Source: SZUA-309 sp965232595 (GTDB taxonomy: Bacteria > Pseudomonadota > Gammaproteobacteria > Pseudomonadales > Azotimanducaceae). Taken from it: DNA of 64,000 nucleotides. The notes beneath the pieces are model-generated. The model had not been told where the DNA came from, made no database searches, and saw nothing but the letters and a program-made list of their open reading frames with translations. Numbering within the stretch: position 1 is the stretch's first letter; every line of letters begins with the position of its first letter. Below, piece after piece: positions 33,561 to 41,397 of the stretch. The stretch is from positions 1,178,001-1,242,000 of the forward strand of contig OZ246983.1 of assembly GCA_965232595.1 (NCBI GenBank). The letters run 5' to 3'. Both the position numbers and the translations under genes were made by a program.

Positions 33561-34841
33561 ATGCTTCAGTACTGGCGTTTCTACTGGCCACTCGCCCTGA
33601 CGGGGGTGGCCATGGTGCTGTCGGTCCAGTTCCAGAACGCTGCGCTCGCCCGCTACCCGGAGGCGGTCACCGAGCTCGCGGTGTACGCGCTGGGCTACGG
33701 TGCCTTCGGCTTTTTCCGGGCCAGCCTCAACTTCATCGCTCAGCTGACCACGGTATTCGCCCGAAGCGTGGAAGCGCTCCGCCGCTGCCAGCGCTACGTG
33801 CTCAGCGTCAGCGTGCTGATCATGCTGCCCCTCATCTATCTGGGCCACAGCGAGGGTGGCGCCTGGCTGCTGGCGGCCGCTTTCGGCACGGAACCGGACA
33901 TCACCGCCCGGGTTCAGGAGTACCTGATCTACCTGGCGCCGATCGTGCTGCTGGGTGCACAGCGGTTTTACTACACGGGCCTGCTGGTCCAGGCCCGGCT
34001 CACCGGCTGGGTCACCATCCTCAACGTTATCTTCCTGGTGGCCGTCATCCTCGGCCTGCTTGCCGGCTTCAGCCTCGGCTTCCGGCCGGTGTACGCGCTG
34101 GTGGGCTCAGAGGCACTGGCCATCGCGCTGCAGCTGCTGCTGACGATCTGGGTGAAGCGCACTTACTACCGCCTGCCCGAGGTGGCAGAGCATCAGAACG
34201 TCACCTATCGGGAGCTGACCGCGTTCTTCATCCCCGTATCCATGACCGGGGTGATGTTCGCCCTGTCGCGGCCGGTGCTGTTCGCGTTCGTCAGCCGCCT
34301 GCCGGAGGGCCTGGCCACCATCGCCGCGCTGCGGGTGGCCTTCGATTTCTCCATGCTGTTCCAGCAGGCGGCCAATCAGTTCCGCCATTTCTTCGTCACC
34401 TTCGGCCTCGACGACCTGCCGGGCAAACGCCGCTTCATGGCCCTGGTCGGCAGTGCCATCACGGCGATCATGCTGATCTTTGCGCTCACACCTCTATCGG
34501 CCTGGGTCTGGCGCGACCTGATGAGCATTCCCGAGGAGGTGCTCAGCATGTCCGTGCAGGTGTTCCTGATCATGTGCCTCATGCCGGCCGTGATCCTTCT
34601 GCGCAACTACTTTCATGGCCGGCTGATGGTGGAGCGGCGCACCTCGGGCATGGCCGTGGGCAGCGCGCTCAGGGTGATCGGCATCTACTTCGGCGCCATG
34701 CTGTTTTTCAACCTGGGCTGGCTGAATCACATCACCGCGTCGCTGCTGCTGATCATGGGCTTCCTGATCGAAACCGCGGTGGTGGTTCAGGCGGCGGTAA
34801 ACGGAAAGGGAGTGCGGGAAAAGGCCACTGCAAACAGGTAA
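33561..34841 (+). CDS. ANKH-like multi-pass membrane transporter (MOP superfamily)
   Basis: A 426-residue protein from the ATG at 33561 with 10-12 hydrophobic segments and few charged loops. The N-terminus (YWRFYWPLALTGVAMVLS) and the internal pattern AVTELAVYALGYGAFGFFRASLNFI, plus the late VILLRNYFHGRLMVERRTSGMA and VGSALRVIGIY, resemble the animal progressive-ankylosis protein ANKH by eye. That branch belongs to the MATE/MOP superfamily and exports small anions such as ATP or citrate in animals; the bacterial cargo is unknown. It is not MurJ or typical MATE. The 3' end overlaps the convergent sirB2 gene by 55 bases. Confidence 0.6.
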   Translation: MLQYWRFYWPLALTGVAMVLSVQFQNAALARYPEAVTELAVYALGYGAFGFFRASLNFIAQLTTVFARSVEALRRCQRYVLSVSVLIMLPLIYLGHSEGGAWLLAAAFGTEPDITARVQEYLIYLAPIVLLGAQRFYYTGLLVQARLTGWVTILNVIFLVAVILGLLAGFSLGFRPVYALVGSEALAIALQLLLTIWVKRTYYRLPEVAEHQNVTYRELTAFFIPVSMTGVMFALSRPVLFAFVSRLPEGLATIAALRVAFDFSMLFQQAANQFRHFFVTFGLDDLPGKRRFMALVGSAITAIMLIFALTPLSAWVWRDLMSIPEEVLSMSVQVFLIMCLMPAVILLRNYFHGRLMVERRTSGMAVGSALRVIGIYFGAMLFFNLGWLNHITASLLLIMGFLIETAVVVQAAVNGKGVREKATANR

Positions 34842-35155
34842 CCGACGCAGGCGAGAGCCATTACGAAGCCGACCACCTTCAGGCCGCGAGTCTTCGCCCG
34901 CATGGTGAGCACGCCGAAGCCGATGTAGCCGAGCAGCGCCAGCATCTTCGCGGCCAGCCAGCCGTCGGTGAAGGAAGCGCCGATGGAGAACACCATGATC
35001 ACGCCGATGCTCAGCAGCGTCGTGTCGATCACATGCGGCAACACGCGCACCCATTTCTCGTCGCGCAGCGGCGAGTCGACGATGGCCCAGAGGCCGCGAA
35101 CGACGAAGCCGATCACGGTGAGGTAGGCCAGGGTGATGTGCAGGCTTTTCAGCAC
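34787..35155 (-). CDS. SirB2-family membrane protein
   Basis: A 122-residue protein with four membrane helices from the GTG at 35155. The opening LKSLHITLAYLTVIGFVVRG and the block WVRVLPHVIDTTLL near 36-49 are typical of SirB/SirB2. The longer open frame from 35218 adds 21 residues of unlike sequence, so GTG 35155 is preferred, although no strong ribosome-binding site precedes it. SirB2 proteins are inner-membrane proteins of unknown function near invasion or release-factor genes; here the gene is isolated, divergent from a symporter gene. Confidence 0.85.
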   Translation of the reverse strand: MLKSLHITLAYLTVIGFVVRGLWAIVDSPLRDEKWVRVLPHVIDTTLLSIGVIMVFSIGASFTDGWLAAKMLALLGYIGFGVLTMRAKTRGLKVVGFVMALACVGYLFAVAFSRTPFPFTAA

Positions 35156-35234
35156 GGAGTTCGTTTCCGGCGAGAGAGTTGGACTATGATCAGGCAACAA
35201 CAGCAAACTGACAATCAAGGGAAGCCCGGGATTG

Positions 35235-36656
35235 ATGGATGAGATGATCGATCAGGCCATGCGGCCGATCACCGACGCAGTCTGGAGCTTCATTTTCTTC
35301 GCCGTGCCCGTTGGCGATACCGAGCTGCCGCTCATCGTCGTCTGGCTCATCGCCGGCGGCCTGTTCTTCACCATCTATCTGCGCTTCATCAACATCCGCG
35401 GCTTCGGGCACGCCATTAATCTGATCACCGGCCGCTTCGCCAAAGACGACGACCCGGGCGAGATCTCCCACTTCCAGGCGTTGAGCACCGCGGTTTCCGG
35501 AACGGTGGGCATCGGCAACATCGCCGGCGTGGCGGTGGCCATCTCCCTCGGCGGCCCGGGCGCCACCTTCTGGCTGATCGTCGCCGGCTTCCTCGGCATG
35601 TCCACCAAGTTCGCCGAGTGCACCCTGGGCCTGAAGTACCGGCATCAGCACGAGGACGGCTCCGTATCCGGCGGCCCCATGTACTACCTCGAGCAGGGCC
35701 TGCGCGAGCGGAACCTGCCGAGCGTCGGCCGGGCCCTGGGCATCTTCTACGCGGCCTCCATGGTCATCGGCTGTCTGGGCATCGGCAACATGTTTCAGTC
35801 GAATCAGGCGGCCGCCATTCTGATCGACGTCACCGGCGGCGCCGACAGCCCGTTCGCCGGCCAGGCCTGGATCGTCGGCATACTCATGGCCATCGCGGTG
35901 GCGCTGGTGATCATCGGCGGCATCCGCTCCATTGCCCGCACCACCTCGAAGCTGGTGCCGGGCATGGCGCTGCTCTACGTGCTGACCGCGCTGCTCATCC
36001 TGGTCATGAACTACGACGCCATTCCGGGCGCATTCGTGGCCATCTGGAACGGCGCTTTCGCGCCGGAAGGGATTGCCGGCGGCATCATCGGCGTGATCAT
36101 CATCGGCTTCCGCCGGGCGGTGTTCTCCAACGAGGCCGGCCTCGGCTCCGCGGCCATCGCCCACTCGACGGCCCGCACCCGCTATCCGGTCAGAGAAGGC
36201 TACGTGGCGCTGCTTGAACCCTTCATCGACACCGTGGTGATCTGCACCATGACCGCGCTGGTGATCATCACCACCGTGTACGACCCGGCCCTGGCCGGCA
36301 CCGGTGTGAGCGGCATCGAGCTCACCACCCGGGCGTTCGAGAGCACCCTGTCCTGGACGCCGATACCGCTGTCGATTGCCGCAATCCTGTTCGCGTTCTC
36401 GACCATGATTACCTGGGCCTACTACGGGGTGAAGGCGTTCACCTACCTGGTGGGCCATCACCGCTGGGCTGATCTGGGCTTCAAGGTGTTCTTCCTCGCC
36501 TTCGTGGTTCTCGGCTCCTCCGTGCAGCTGGGCGCGGTGGTCGACCTGTCGGACGCGCTCGTCTTCGTGGTGGCGATCCCCAACCTGCTGGGCCTGTATC
36601 TGCTCGCCCCGCTGATCAGAAAGGAGCTGGCCGACTATGAAGCCAACCATCGCTAG
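35235..36656 (+). CDS. Alanine/glycine:cation symporter (AGCS family)
   Basis: A 473-residue inner-membrane transporter from the ATG at 35235 (AAGGGAAG upstream). The conserved AGCS stretches ALSTAVSGTVGIGNIAGVA near 84-102, GGPGATFWLIVAGFLGMSTKFAE near 106-128 and FRRAVFSNEAGLGSA near 294-308 are present, with 10-11 membrane helices. It imports alanine or glycine with sodium or protons. The amidohydrolase gene overlaps its last 20 bases on the same strand, so uptake of an amino compound and its cleavage may be linked. Confidence 0.93.
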   Translation: MDEMIDQAMRPITDAVWSFIFFAVPVGDTELPLIVVWLIAGGLFFTIYLRFINIRGFGHAINLITGRFAKDDDPGEISHFQALSTAVSGTVGIGNIAGVAVAISLGGPGATFWLIVAGFLGMSTKFAECTLGLKYRHQHEDGSVSGGPMYYLEQGLRERNLPSVGRALGIFYAASMVIGCLGIGNMFQSNQAAAILIDVTGGADSPFAGQAWIVGILMAIAVALVIIGGIRSIARTTSKLVPGMALLYVLTALLILVMNYDAIPGAFVAIWNGAFAPEGIAGGIIGVIIIGFRRAVFSNEAGLGSAAIAHSTARTRYPVREGYVALLEPFIDTVVICTMTALVIITTVYDPALAGTGVSGIELTTRAFESTLSWTPIPLSIAAILFAFSTMITWAYYGVKAFTYLVGHHRWADLGFKVFFLAFVVLGSSVQLGAVVDLSDALVFVVAIPNLLGLYLLAPLIRKELADYEANHR

Positions 36657-38382
36657 GACCGTGAGTCACCTTGTTAGATTGCGAACCATACTGCCCGCTG
36701 CGCTGCTGGCTGCATCATCGACAGCCTCGACCTGGGCTGCCGAGGCACCGGCGGATCACCTCTTTACCGGCAAGCACATCATCACCATGGAGCCGGGCTT
36801 CGATCGCATCCGCAAAGCGCGGCCGACTGCCGTGGCGATTCGCGGGGAAAAGATCGTCTGGATGGGTGATGCGGACAACGCGGACAGCCTGATCGGCGAA
36901 CACACCCAGGTGCACGAGCTGGGTGAGCAGGCGCTGCTGCCCGGCTTCATCGATGCGCACGGCCATCTGAGCTTCCTCGGCGCAACCGTTGCGCTGGCCA
37001 ACCTGGCGCCGCCGCCGGTGGGCCCGGTGGACAGCTTCGAGTCGCTCAAGCAGACGCTTGCCGAGTACATCGAAAGCAATCAGATCCCAGCCGGCAGCTG
37101 GGTAGTCGGCTTCGGCTACGACGACTCGCTGATGGCCGAGCGGGACCATCCGGACCGGCGGGTGCTGGATACCGTCTCGACGGCGCACCCGATCGCGCTG
37201 ACCCACGTCTCCGGCCATCTCGCCACCGCCAACTCGCTCGGCCTCGAGCGTGCCGGCATCGACTCGGAAACCGCCGATCCGGCCGGCGGTCACATCCGCC
37301 GTTACCCGGATTCCAGCGAGCCCACCGGCGTGCTCGAAGAGACCGCCACCTACAAGCTGCGCCAGCAGATCATGCAGCCCCGCGGCAACCCGCTGGATAC
37401 GGTGACCAACGCCCTCACCGCGTACGCCGAGAACGGCATCACCACGGCCCAGGATGGTGGCGCTCAGAAAGCAACGCTGCAGCTGCTGGAGGCTGCAGCT
37501 TCCGCCGGGCTGCTCAACATCGACGTCGTCGCCTATCACATGGTCGGCAACAACGACCTCACCACCGTGGACGGCATTCCCTTCGGTCGCTACCAGAACC
37601 GGCTCAAGGTGGGAGGGGTGAAGATGATGCTGGATGGCTCGCCGCAGGGTAAAACGGCTTACCTCACCGAGCCCTACCACGTGCCGCCCCCCGGGCAGAG
37701 CGACGACTACCGCGGCTATCCGATCCTGCCGGATCCGGCGGTGGATGCCATGTTCAGGGCCTACCTGGACGCCCGCATCCCGATCCTCGCGCATGCCAAC
37801 GGCGACGCCGCGGCGGACCAGCTGATCAACGCGGTCGACCGGGCTGCCCCCCGGGAGGGCCATCGCACCGTGATGATTCACGCCCAGACCGTGCGCGAGG
37901 ATCAGCTCGATCGGATGGCCGAGCTCGGCATCATCCCGTCCTTCTTCTCCGCCCACGTCTTCTTCTGGGGCGACTGGCATCGGGACTCGGTGCTCGGGGA
38001 GGCACGAGGCAGCCGGATCAGCCCCACCCGTTCGGCCTGGGACCGGCAGATGCCGTTCACCCTGCACAACGATGCACCGGTGGTGCCGCCGGACGTGATC
38101 CGATTGATCTGGGCCACCACCAACCGCAAAACCCGCTCGGACCAGGTGCTCGGGGCGGAGCAGCGGCTGAGCACCTTCGAAGCGCTGTCCGCGGTGACCC
38201 GCATGGCCGCCTACCAGAACTTCGAGGAAGACGAGAAAGGCACCCTGGAGGTGGGCAAGCTGGCCGATCTGGTGGTGCTTTCGGAGAACCCGCTGAATGT
38301 GGACCAGGCCGACCTGCTGACGCTCGAGGTCCGCGAGACCTGGTCCCGCGGCGCTTCGGTGTTTCAGGCCGCTGCCGACTGA
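36637..38382 (+). CDS. Exported amidohydrolase (YtcJ/exoenzyme-regulatory family)
   Basis: A 581-residue amidohydrolase. An N-terminal signal peptide is likely: basic start, hydrophobic AALLAASSTAS, and a cleavage-like TWA-AEA near 36. The metal site is DAHGHLSFLG near 105-114; other conserved points are ILAHANGD near 385-392, a HAQ near 409-411, and HNDAP near 474-478, with the C-terminal KGTLEVGKLADLVVLSENP. Family members act on amides or formamides. The start overlaps the AGCS gene by 20 bases. The periplasmic place, if right, makes it unlike most members, which are cytosolic. Confidence 0.85.
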   Translation: MKPTIARTVSHLVRLRTILPAALLAASSTASTWAAEAPADHLFTGKHIITMEPGFDRIRKARPTAVAIRGEKIVWMGDADNADSLIGEHTQVHELGEQALLPGFIDAHGHLSFLGATVALANLAPPPVGPVDSFESLKQTLAEYIESNQIPAGSWVVGFGYDDSLMAERDHPDRRVLDTVSTAHPIALTHVSGHLATANSLGLERAGIDSETADPAGGHIRRYPDSSEPTGVLEETATYKLRQQIMQPRGNPLDTVTNALTAYAENGITTAQDGGAQKATLQLLEAAASAGLLNIDVVAYHMVGNNDLTTVDGIPFGRYQNRLKVGGVKMMLDGSPQGKTAYLTEPYHVPPPGQSDDYRGYPILPDPAVDAMFRAYLDARIPILAHANGDAAADQLINAVDRAAPREGHRTVMIHAQTVREDQLDRMAELGIIPSFFSAHVFFWGDWHRDSVLGEARGSRISPTRSAWDRQMPFTLHNDAPVVPPDVIRLIWATTNRKTRSDQVLGAEQRLSTFEALSAVTRMAAYQNFEEDEKGTLEVGKLADLVVLSENPLNVDQADLLTLEVRETWSRGASVFQAAAD

Positions 38383-38508
38383 GCCAACGGCGGCTTTCTA
38401 CCCCAGCCTTCCACCCACCTTGGCATTTTGCGTCCTCGGGTGCCCCGCGAGGGCGCTTTCTCTGTAAAATGTGCGCTTGCACAATTTTTCAGGTAGTTAG
38501 ACCAATTC

Positions 38509-39378
38509 ATGGAAGGCCCTAATTCACACATCTATTTCTCGCAACGACTCCGCCTCCACTACGTGGACTGGGGCAATGAGTCGGCACCGCCGCTGCTCAT
38601 GGTGCACGGCGGCCGCGATCACTGCCGGAACTGGGACTGGGTTGCGGAGGCGCTCAGAGACGATTACCACATCGTCGCCCCGGACCTGCGCGGGCATGGC
38701 GATTCCCAGTGGGCCATCGGCAGCACCTACAATCACGTCGACTACGTTTACGACATCGCCCAGCTCATCCATCAGAAGAAGATGGACCCGGTCACCATCA
38801 TCGCCCACTCCATGGGCGGGGGCGTGTCGCTGACCTATGCCGGGCTCTATCCGGAAACCGTCGAGAAGCTGGTGGTGATCGAAGGCATGGGACCGCCGCC
38901 GGAGATGATCAAGGATCGGATCAACGTGCCCACCCATCAGCGGCTCGACAACTGGGTGCAGGACCTGCGCAAATCTTCCGGCCGGCTGCCACGGCGCTAC
39001 CCGACCCTGGAGGAGGCCTACGAGCGGATGCAGGCCGAGAACCCGCACCTCACCGAGGCGCAGGCACGGCATCTGACCATCCACGGCAGCAACCAGAACG
39101 AAGACGGCACCTACAGCTGGAAGTTCGACAACTACATGCGCAACTTCTCGCCCATCGGCCTGCCCTTCGAGGCTCAGTATGATCTCTGGAGCCGGATCAG
39201 CTGCCCGACCCTGCTGGTGCGCGGCACGGAGTCCTGGGCGTCGGATCCCTCCAAAGACGGCCGGGCCGACCACTTCAAGGACGTGACGGTGGCGAACATC
39301 GAAAACGCCGGGCACTGGGTGCACCACGACCAGCTCGATGAGTTCCTGGGGCTGACCAGGGACTTCCTGGCGGGCTGA
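38509..39378 (+). CDS. Alpha/beta hydrolase
   Basis: A 289-residue alpha/beta hydrolase. The oxyanion strand is MVHGGRDHCRNWD near 27-39, the nucleophile elbow AHSMGGG near 99-105, the acid strand LLVRGTESWASD near 235-246 and the catalytic His in NAGHWVHH near 263-270. The C-C or ester hydrolase branch is similar to 2-hydroxymuconic semialdehyde hydrolases and haloperoxidases, but no specific activity can be given. Preceded by a 126-base gap; followed after 15 bases by the CinA-C fusion gene. Confidence 0.87.
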   Translation: MEGPNSHIYFSQRLRLHYVDWGNESAPPLLMVHGGRDHCRNWDWVAEALRDDYHIVAPDLRGHGDSQWAIGSTYNHVDYVYDIAQLIHQKKMDPVTIIAHSMGGGVSLTYAGLYPETVEKLVVIEGMGPPPEMIKDRINVPTHQRLDNWVQDLRKSSGRLPRRYPTLEEAYERMQAENPHLTEAQARHLTIHGSNQNEDGTYSWKFDNYMRNFSPIGLPFEAQYDLWSRISCPTLLVRGTESWASDPSKDGRADHFKDVTVANIENAGHWVHHDQLDEFLGLTRDFLAG

Positions 39379-39393
39379 GCCGCGCGTCCAACC

Positions 39394-40464
39394 ATGAGCG
39401 AGCGCGCCACCCGTCTGCACGATACGCCCTGGCAGGGCGTGTTTTACCTGGCCGGGGGCGGCACCTCGCTGGTCGGCGAGATGCTCGGCACCCCCGGCGC
39501 GTCGCGCACGGTCATGGACGTCCGGATTCCCTACGCCAGCACGGCCATGGCCGAGCTGCTGGGGGCGGCACCGGAGCAGGCCTGCTCGGAGGCAACCGCC
39601 CGCGCCATGGCCATGAGCGCCTTTCAGAAGGCCCAGCAGCTGGGCGCTGAGCAGCCTTTCGGGTTCGCCTGCACCGCCAGCCTCGCCACGGATCGAACTA
39701 AGAAAGGCGAGCACCGGGCCCATGCCGCCATCCAGACGCCCAGCGACACCTACACCGCGTTCTGGACGTTCGACGGCGATCGGGCAGAGGAAGAGCAGGC
39801 GCTGTCGGAAGCGCTCTGGGCCAAGCTCGGTCGGGTGCTCGACATAGAGGGAGTGGAAGGCACCGCCGATGTGGTGCACACGGCCGGCAAACCCGCCTGG
39901 CAGTCGCTGATCCTCGGCGACACGCTGGCTGAAGCAACAACGGACCATGACGGCCAGCTGCTGCTGCCGGGTGCTTTCAACCCGCTGCACGCGGGCCACC
40001 AGCAGATGATGGCCGTGGCGGAAGAGATGACCGGGCTGACCGGCGCTTACGAGCTGTCGGTGGCCAACGTCGACAAGCCGTTCCTCGACTACCGGGAAAT
40101 TGAGCGCCGCCTGGCGCAGTTCGACCGGGCCGTCTGGCTGACCCGGCTGCCCACCTTCATTGAGAAAGCCCGCCGGTTCCCGAACGCCACCTTCATCGTC
40201 GGGCTCGATACCCTGGTGCGGATTGCCGAGCCGCGCTACTACGGCGGCGTGCTCATGCGCGATGAAGCGCTGAAAGAGCTGACCGAGTACGGGGCTTCGT
40301 ACGTGGTGTTCGGACGAGCGCTGAACGGCCGCTTCCAGGTGCTCGCCGATCTGCTCGATGCGCTGCCGCCAGCGTTGGCGGAACGGGCCCAGGGCGTGCC
40401 TGCCGAGCGGTTCAACAACCCGCTGTCCTCCACAGACCTTCGCCGGGACGAGCAGGCTCGCTGA
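39394..40464 (+). CDS. CinA-C-like domain fused to an HxGH nucleotidyltransferase domain
   Basis: A 356-residue fusion. Residues about 15-165 resemble the CinA C-terminal (PncC, nicotinamide-nucleotide amidase) domain: AGGGTSLVGEMLGTPGASR, then RIPYASTAM and FGFACTASLATDRTKKGEHRAHAAIQT. Residues about 188-352 form a nucleotidylyltransferase: PGAFNPLHAGH at 192-202 is the HxGH signature and LSSTDLR at 344-350 the matching ISSTxxR-type motif. If both halves work, it could deamidate NMN and adenylate the product, part of NAD salvage; the substrate is inference. The CinA half differs in its first motif from the usual ESxTGG, so its amidase activity is uncertain. Confidence 0.75.
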   Translation: MSERATRLHDTPWQGVFYLAGGGTSLVGEMLGTPGASRTVMDVRIPYASTAMAELLGAAPEQACSEATARAMAMSAFQKAQQLGAEQPFGFACTASLATDRTKKGEHRAHAAIQTPSDTYTAFWTFDGDRAEEEQALSEALWAKLGRVLDIEGVEGTADVVHTAGKPAWQSLILGDTLAEATTDHDGQLLLPGAFNPLHAGHQQMMAVAEEMTGLTGAYELSVANVDKPFLDYREIERRLAQFDRAVWLTRLPTFIEKARRFPNATFIVGLDTLVRIAEPRYYGGVLMRDEALKELTEYGASYVVFGRALNGRFQVLADLLDALPPALAERAQGVPAERFNNPLSSTDLRRDEQAR

Positions 40465-40476
40465 GCCAGCAGCCCC

Positions 40477-41361
40477 CTACTCCAGATCTTCCAGCCGCTT
40501 CGGCCAGTTGTCTTTGAGCAGCCGGGACAGGGAGCGGTCCGCCAGCAACCGACCGTCGGTCTGGCAGCGGGCACAGTAGTTGGCCTCGTTCTCAGCGTAG
40601 ACGATGCGCTGCACGGGCGAGCCGCAGGCTGGACAGGGTTCCTTGTACTTGCCGTGCACGGCCATCTCCTTGTGAAAGGCCGTGACCTTTTTCGGCCACT
40701 TCTCGCCGGTCTCTTCCCTGAGCAGCGCCGTCCACTCGCTGAGCACCCCGCGGCAGGCGTCGAACAGCCGCGTCATCTCCGCCTCGCTCAGGTTCACCGG
40801 GCGCTTGAAGGGTGACAGCCGCGCCCGCAGCAGGATCTCGTCGGAGTACGCATTGCCGATGCCGGCAAACACCCGCTGATCGGTCAGCGCCCGTTTCAGG
40901 GTGTGGTTGCTGTCGACGATACGGGCGGCAAAGGCCTCCTGATCGATCTCCAGCACCTCCAGGCCGCCGGGGTCTAACGCGGCCAGATCTGCCTCGCCCT
41001 GCACCAGCTTCAGCGACGCCCGCTTCTTCTTGCTCGCCTCGGTAAAGATCAGGCAACCGGACTCGAAGTCGAACGCTGCCAGCCCCCTGCCCTTGGGCAC
41101 CGCGGCGCCGGTCTCGCCCCACTGCAGGCGGCCGGAAATCATGAGGTGAATGACGAGATAGAAGCCATCGCTGAGGGCCAGGACGATCTGCTTGCCGAGC
41201 CGACGGCTGCCGAGCAGCTGATGCCCGCACACCTCGTCCACCGTCGGCGTCACCGTGCGCAGCAGGAACGGGCTGGCCAGGCGGATGCCGGTGAGCGTCT
41301 CCCCTTCGAGACGCCGATCGATATGCTCCAGGTAAACCGTCAGGTCCGGCAGTTCGGGCAC
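40477..41361 (-). CDS. Fpg/Nei-family DNA glycosylase (variant catalytic region)
   Basis: A 294-residue DNA glycosylase. After the start GTG (good GGAGGAATC site) come P2 and E3, the catalytic N-terminal residues, and K57 in GKQIVLA; the C-terminal zinc finger CPACG ... CARC has all four Cys. However position six is Asp (MPELPD) where Fpg has Glu, and the arginine five residues before the third zinc-finger Cys that binds the DNA phosphate in Fpg is Asn (ENEANYC). It is therefore a relative of the Fpg/Nei2 branch with an uncertain base choice. It removes oxidised bases by beta-elimination. Its stop is 12 bases from the convergent CinA fusion gene. Confidence 0.85.
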   Translation of the reverse strand: MPELPDLTVYLEHIDRRLEGETLTGIRLASPFLLRTVTPTVDEVCGHQLLGSRRLGKQIVLALSDGFYLVIHLMISGRLQWGETGAAVPKGRGLAAFDFESGCLIFTEASKKKRASLKLVQGEADLAALDPGGLEVLEIDQEAFAARIVDSNHTLKRALTDQRVFAGIGNAYSDEILLRARLSPFKRPVNLSEAEMTRLFDACRGVLSEWTALLREETGEKWPKKVTAFHKEMAVHGKYKEPCPACGSPVQRIVYAENEANYCARCQTDGRLLADRSLSRLLKDNWPKRLEDLE

Positions 41362-41397
41362 CGGGATTCCTCCTTCAGCGCCACCCGTGCGATCAGA

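Noticed and set aside
35190..36650. A 486-residue open frame on the minus strand opposite the AGCS gene
   Set aside because: Composition typical of an antisense shadow (Gly, His, Asp, Gln rich) and no family pattern.
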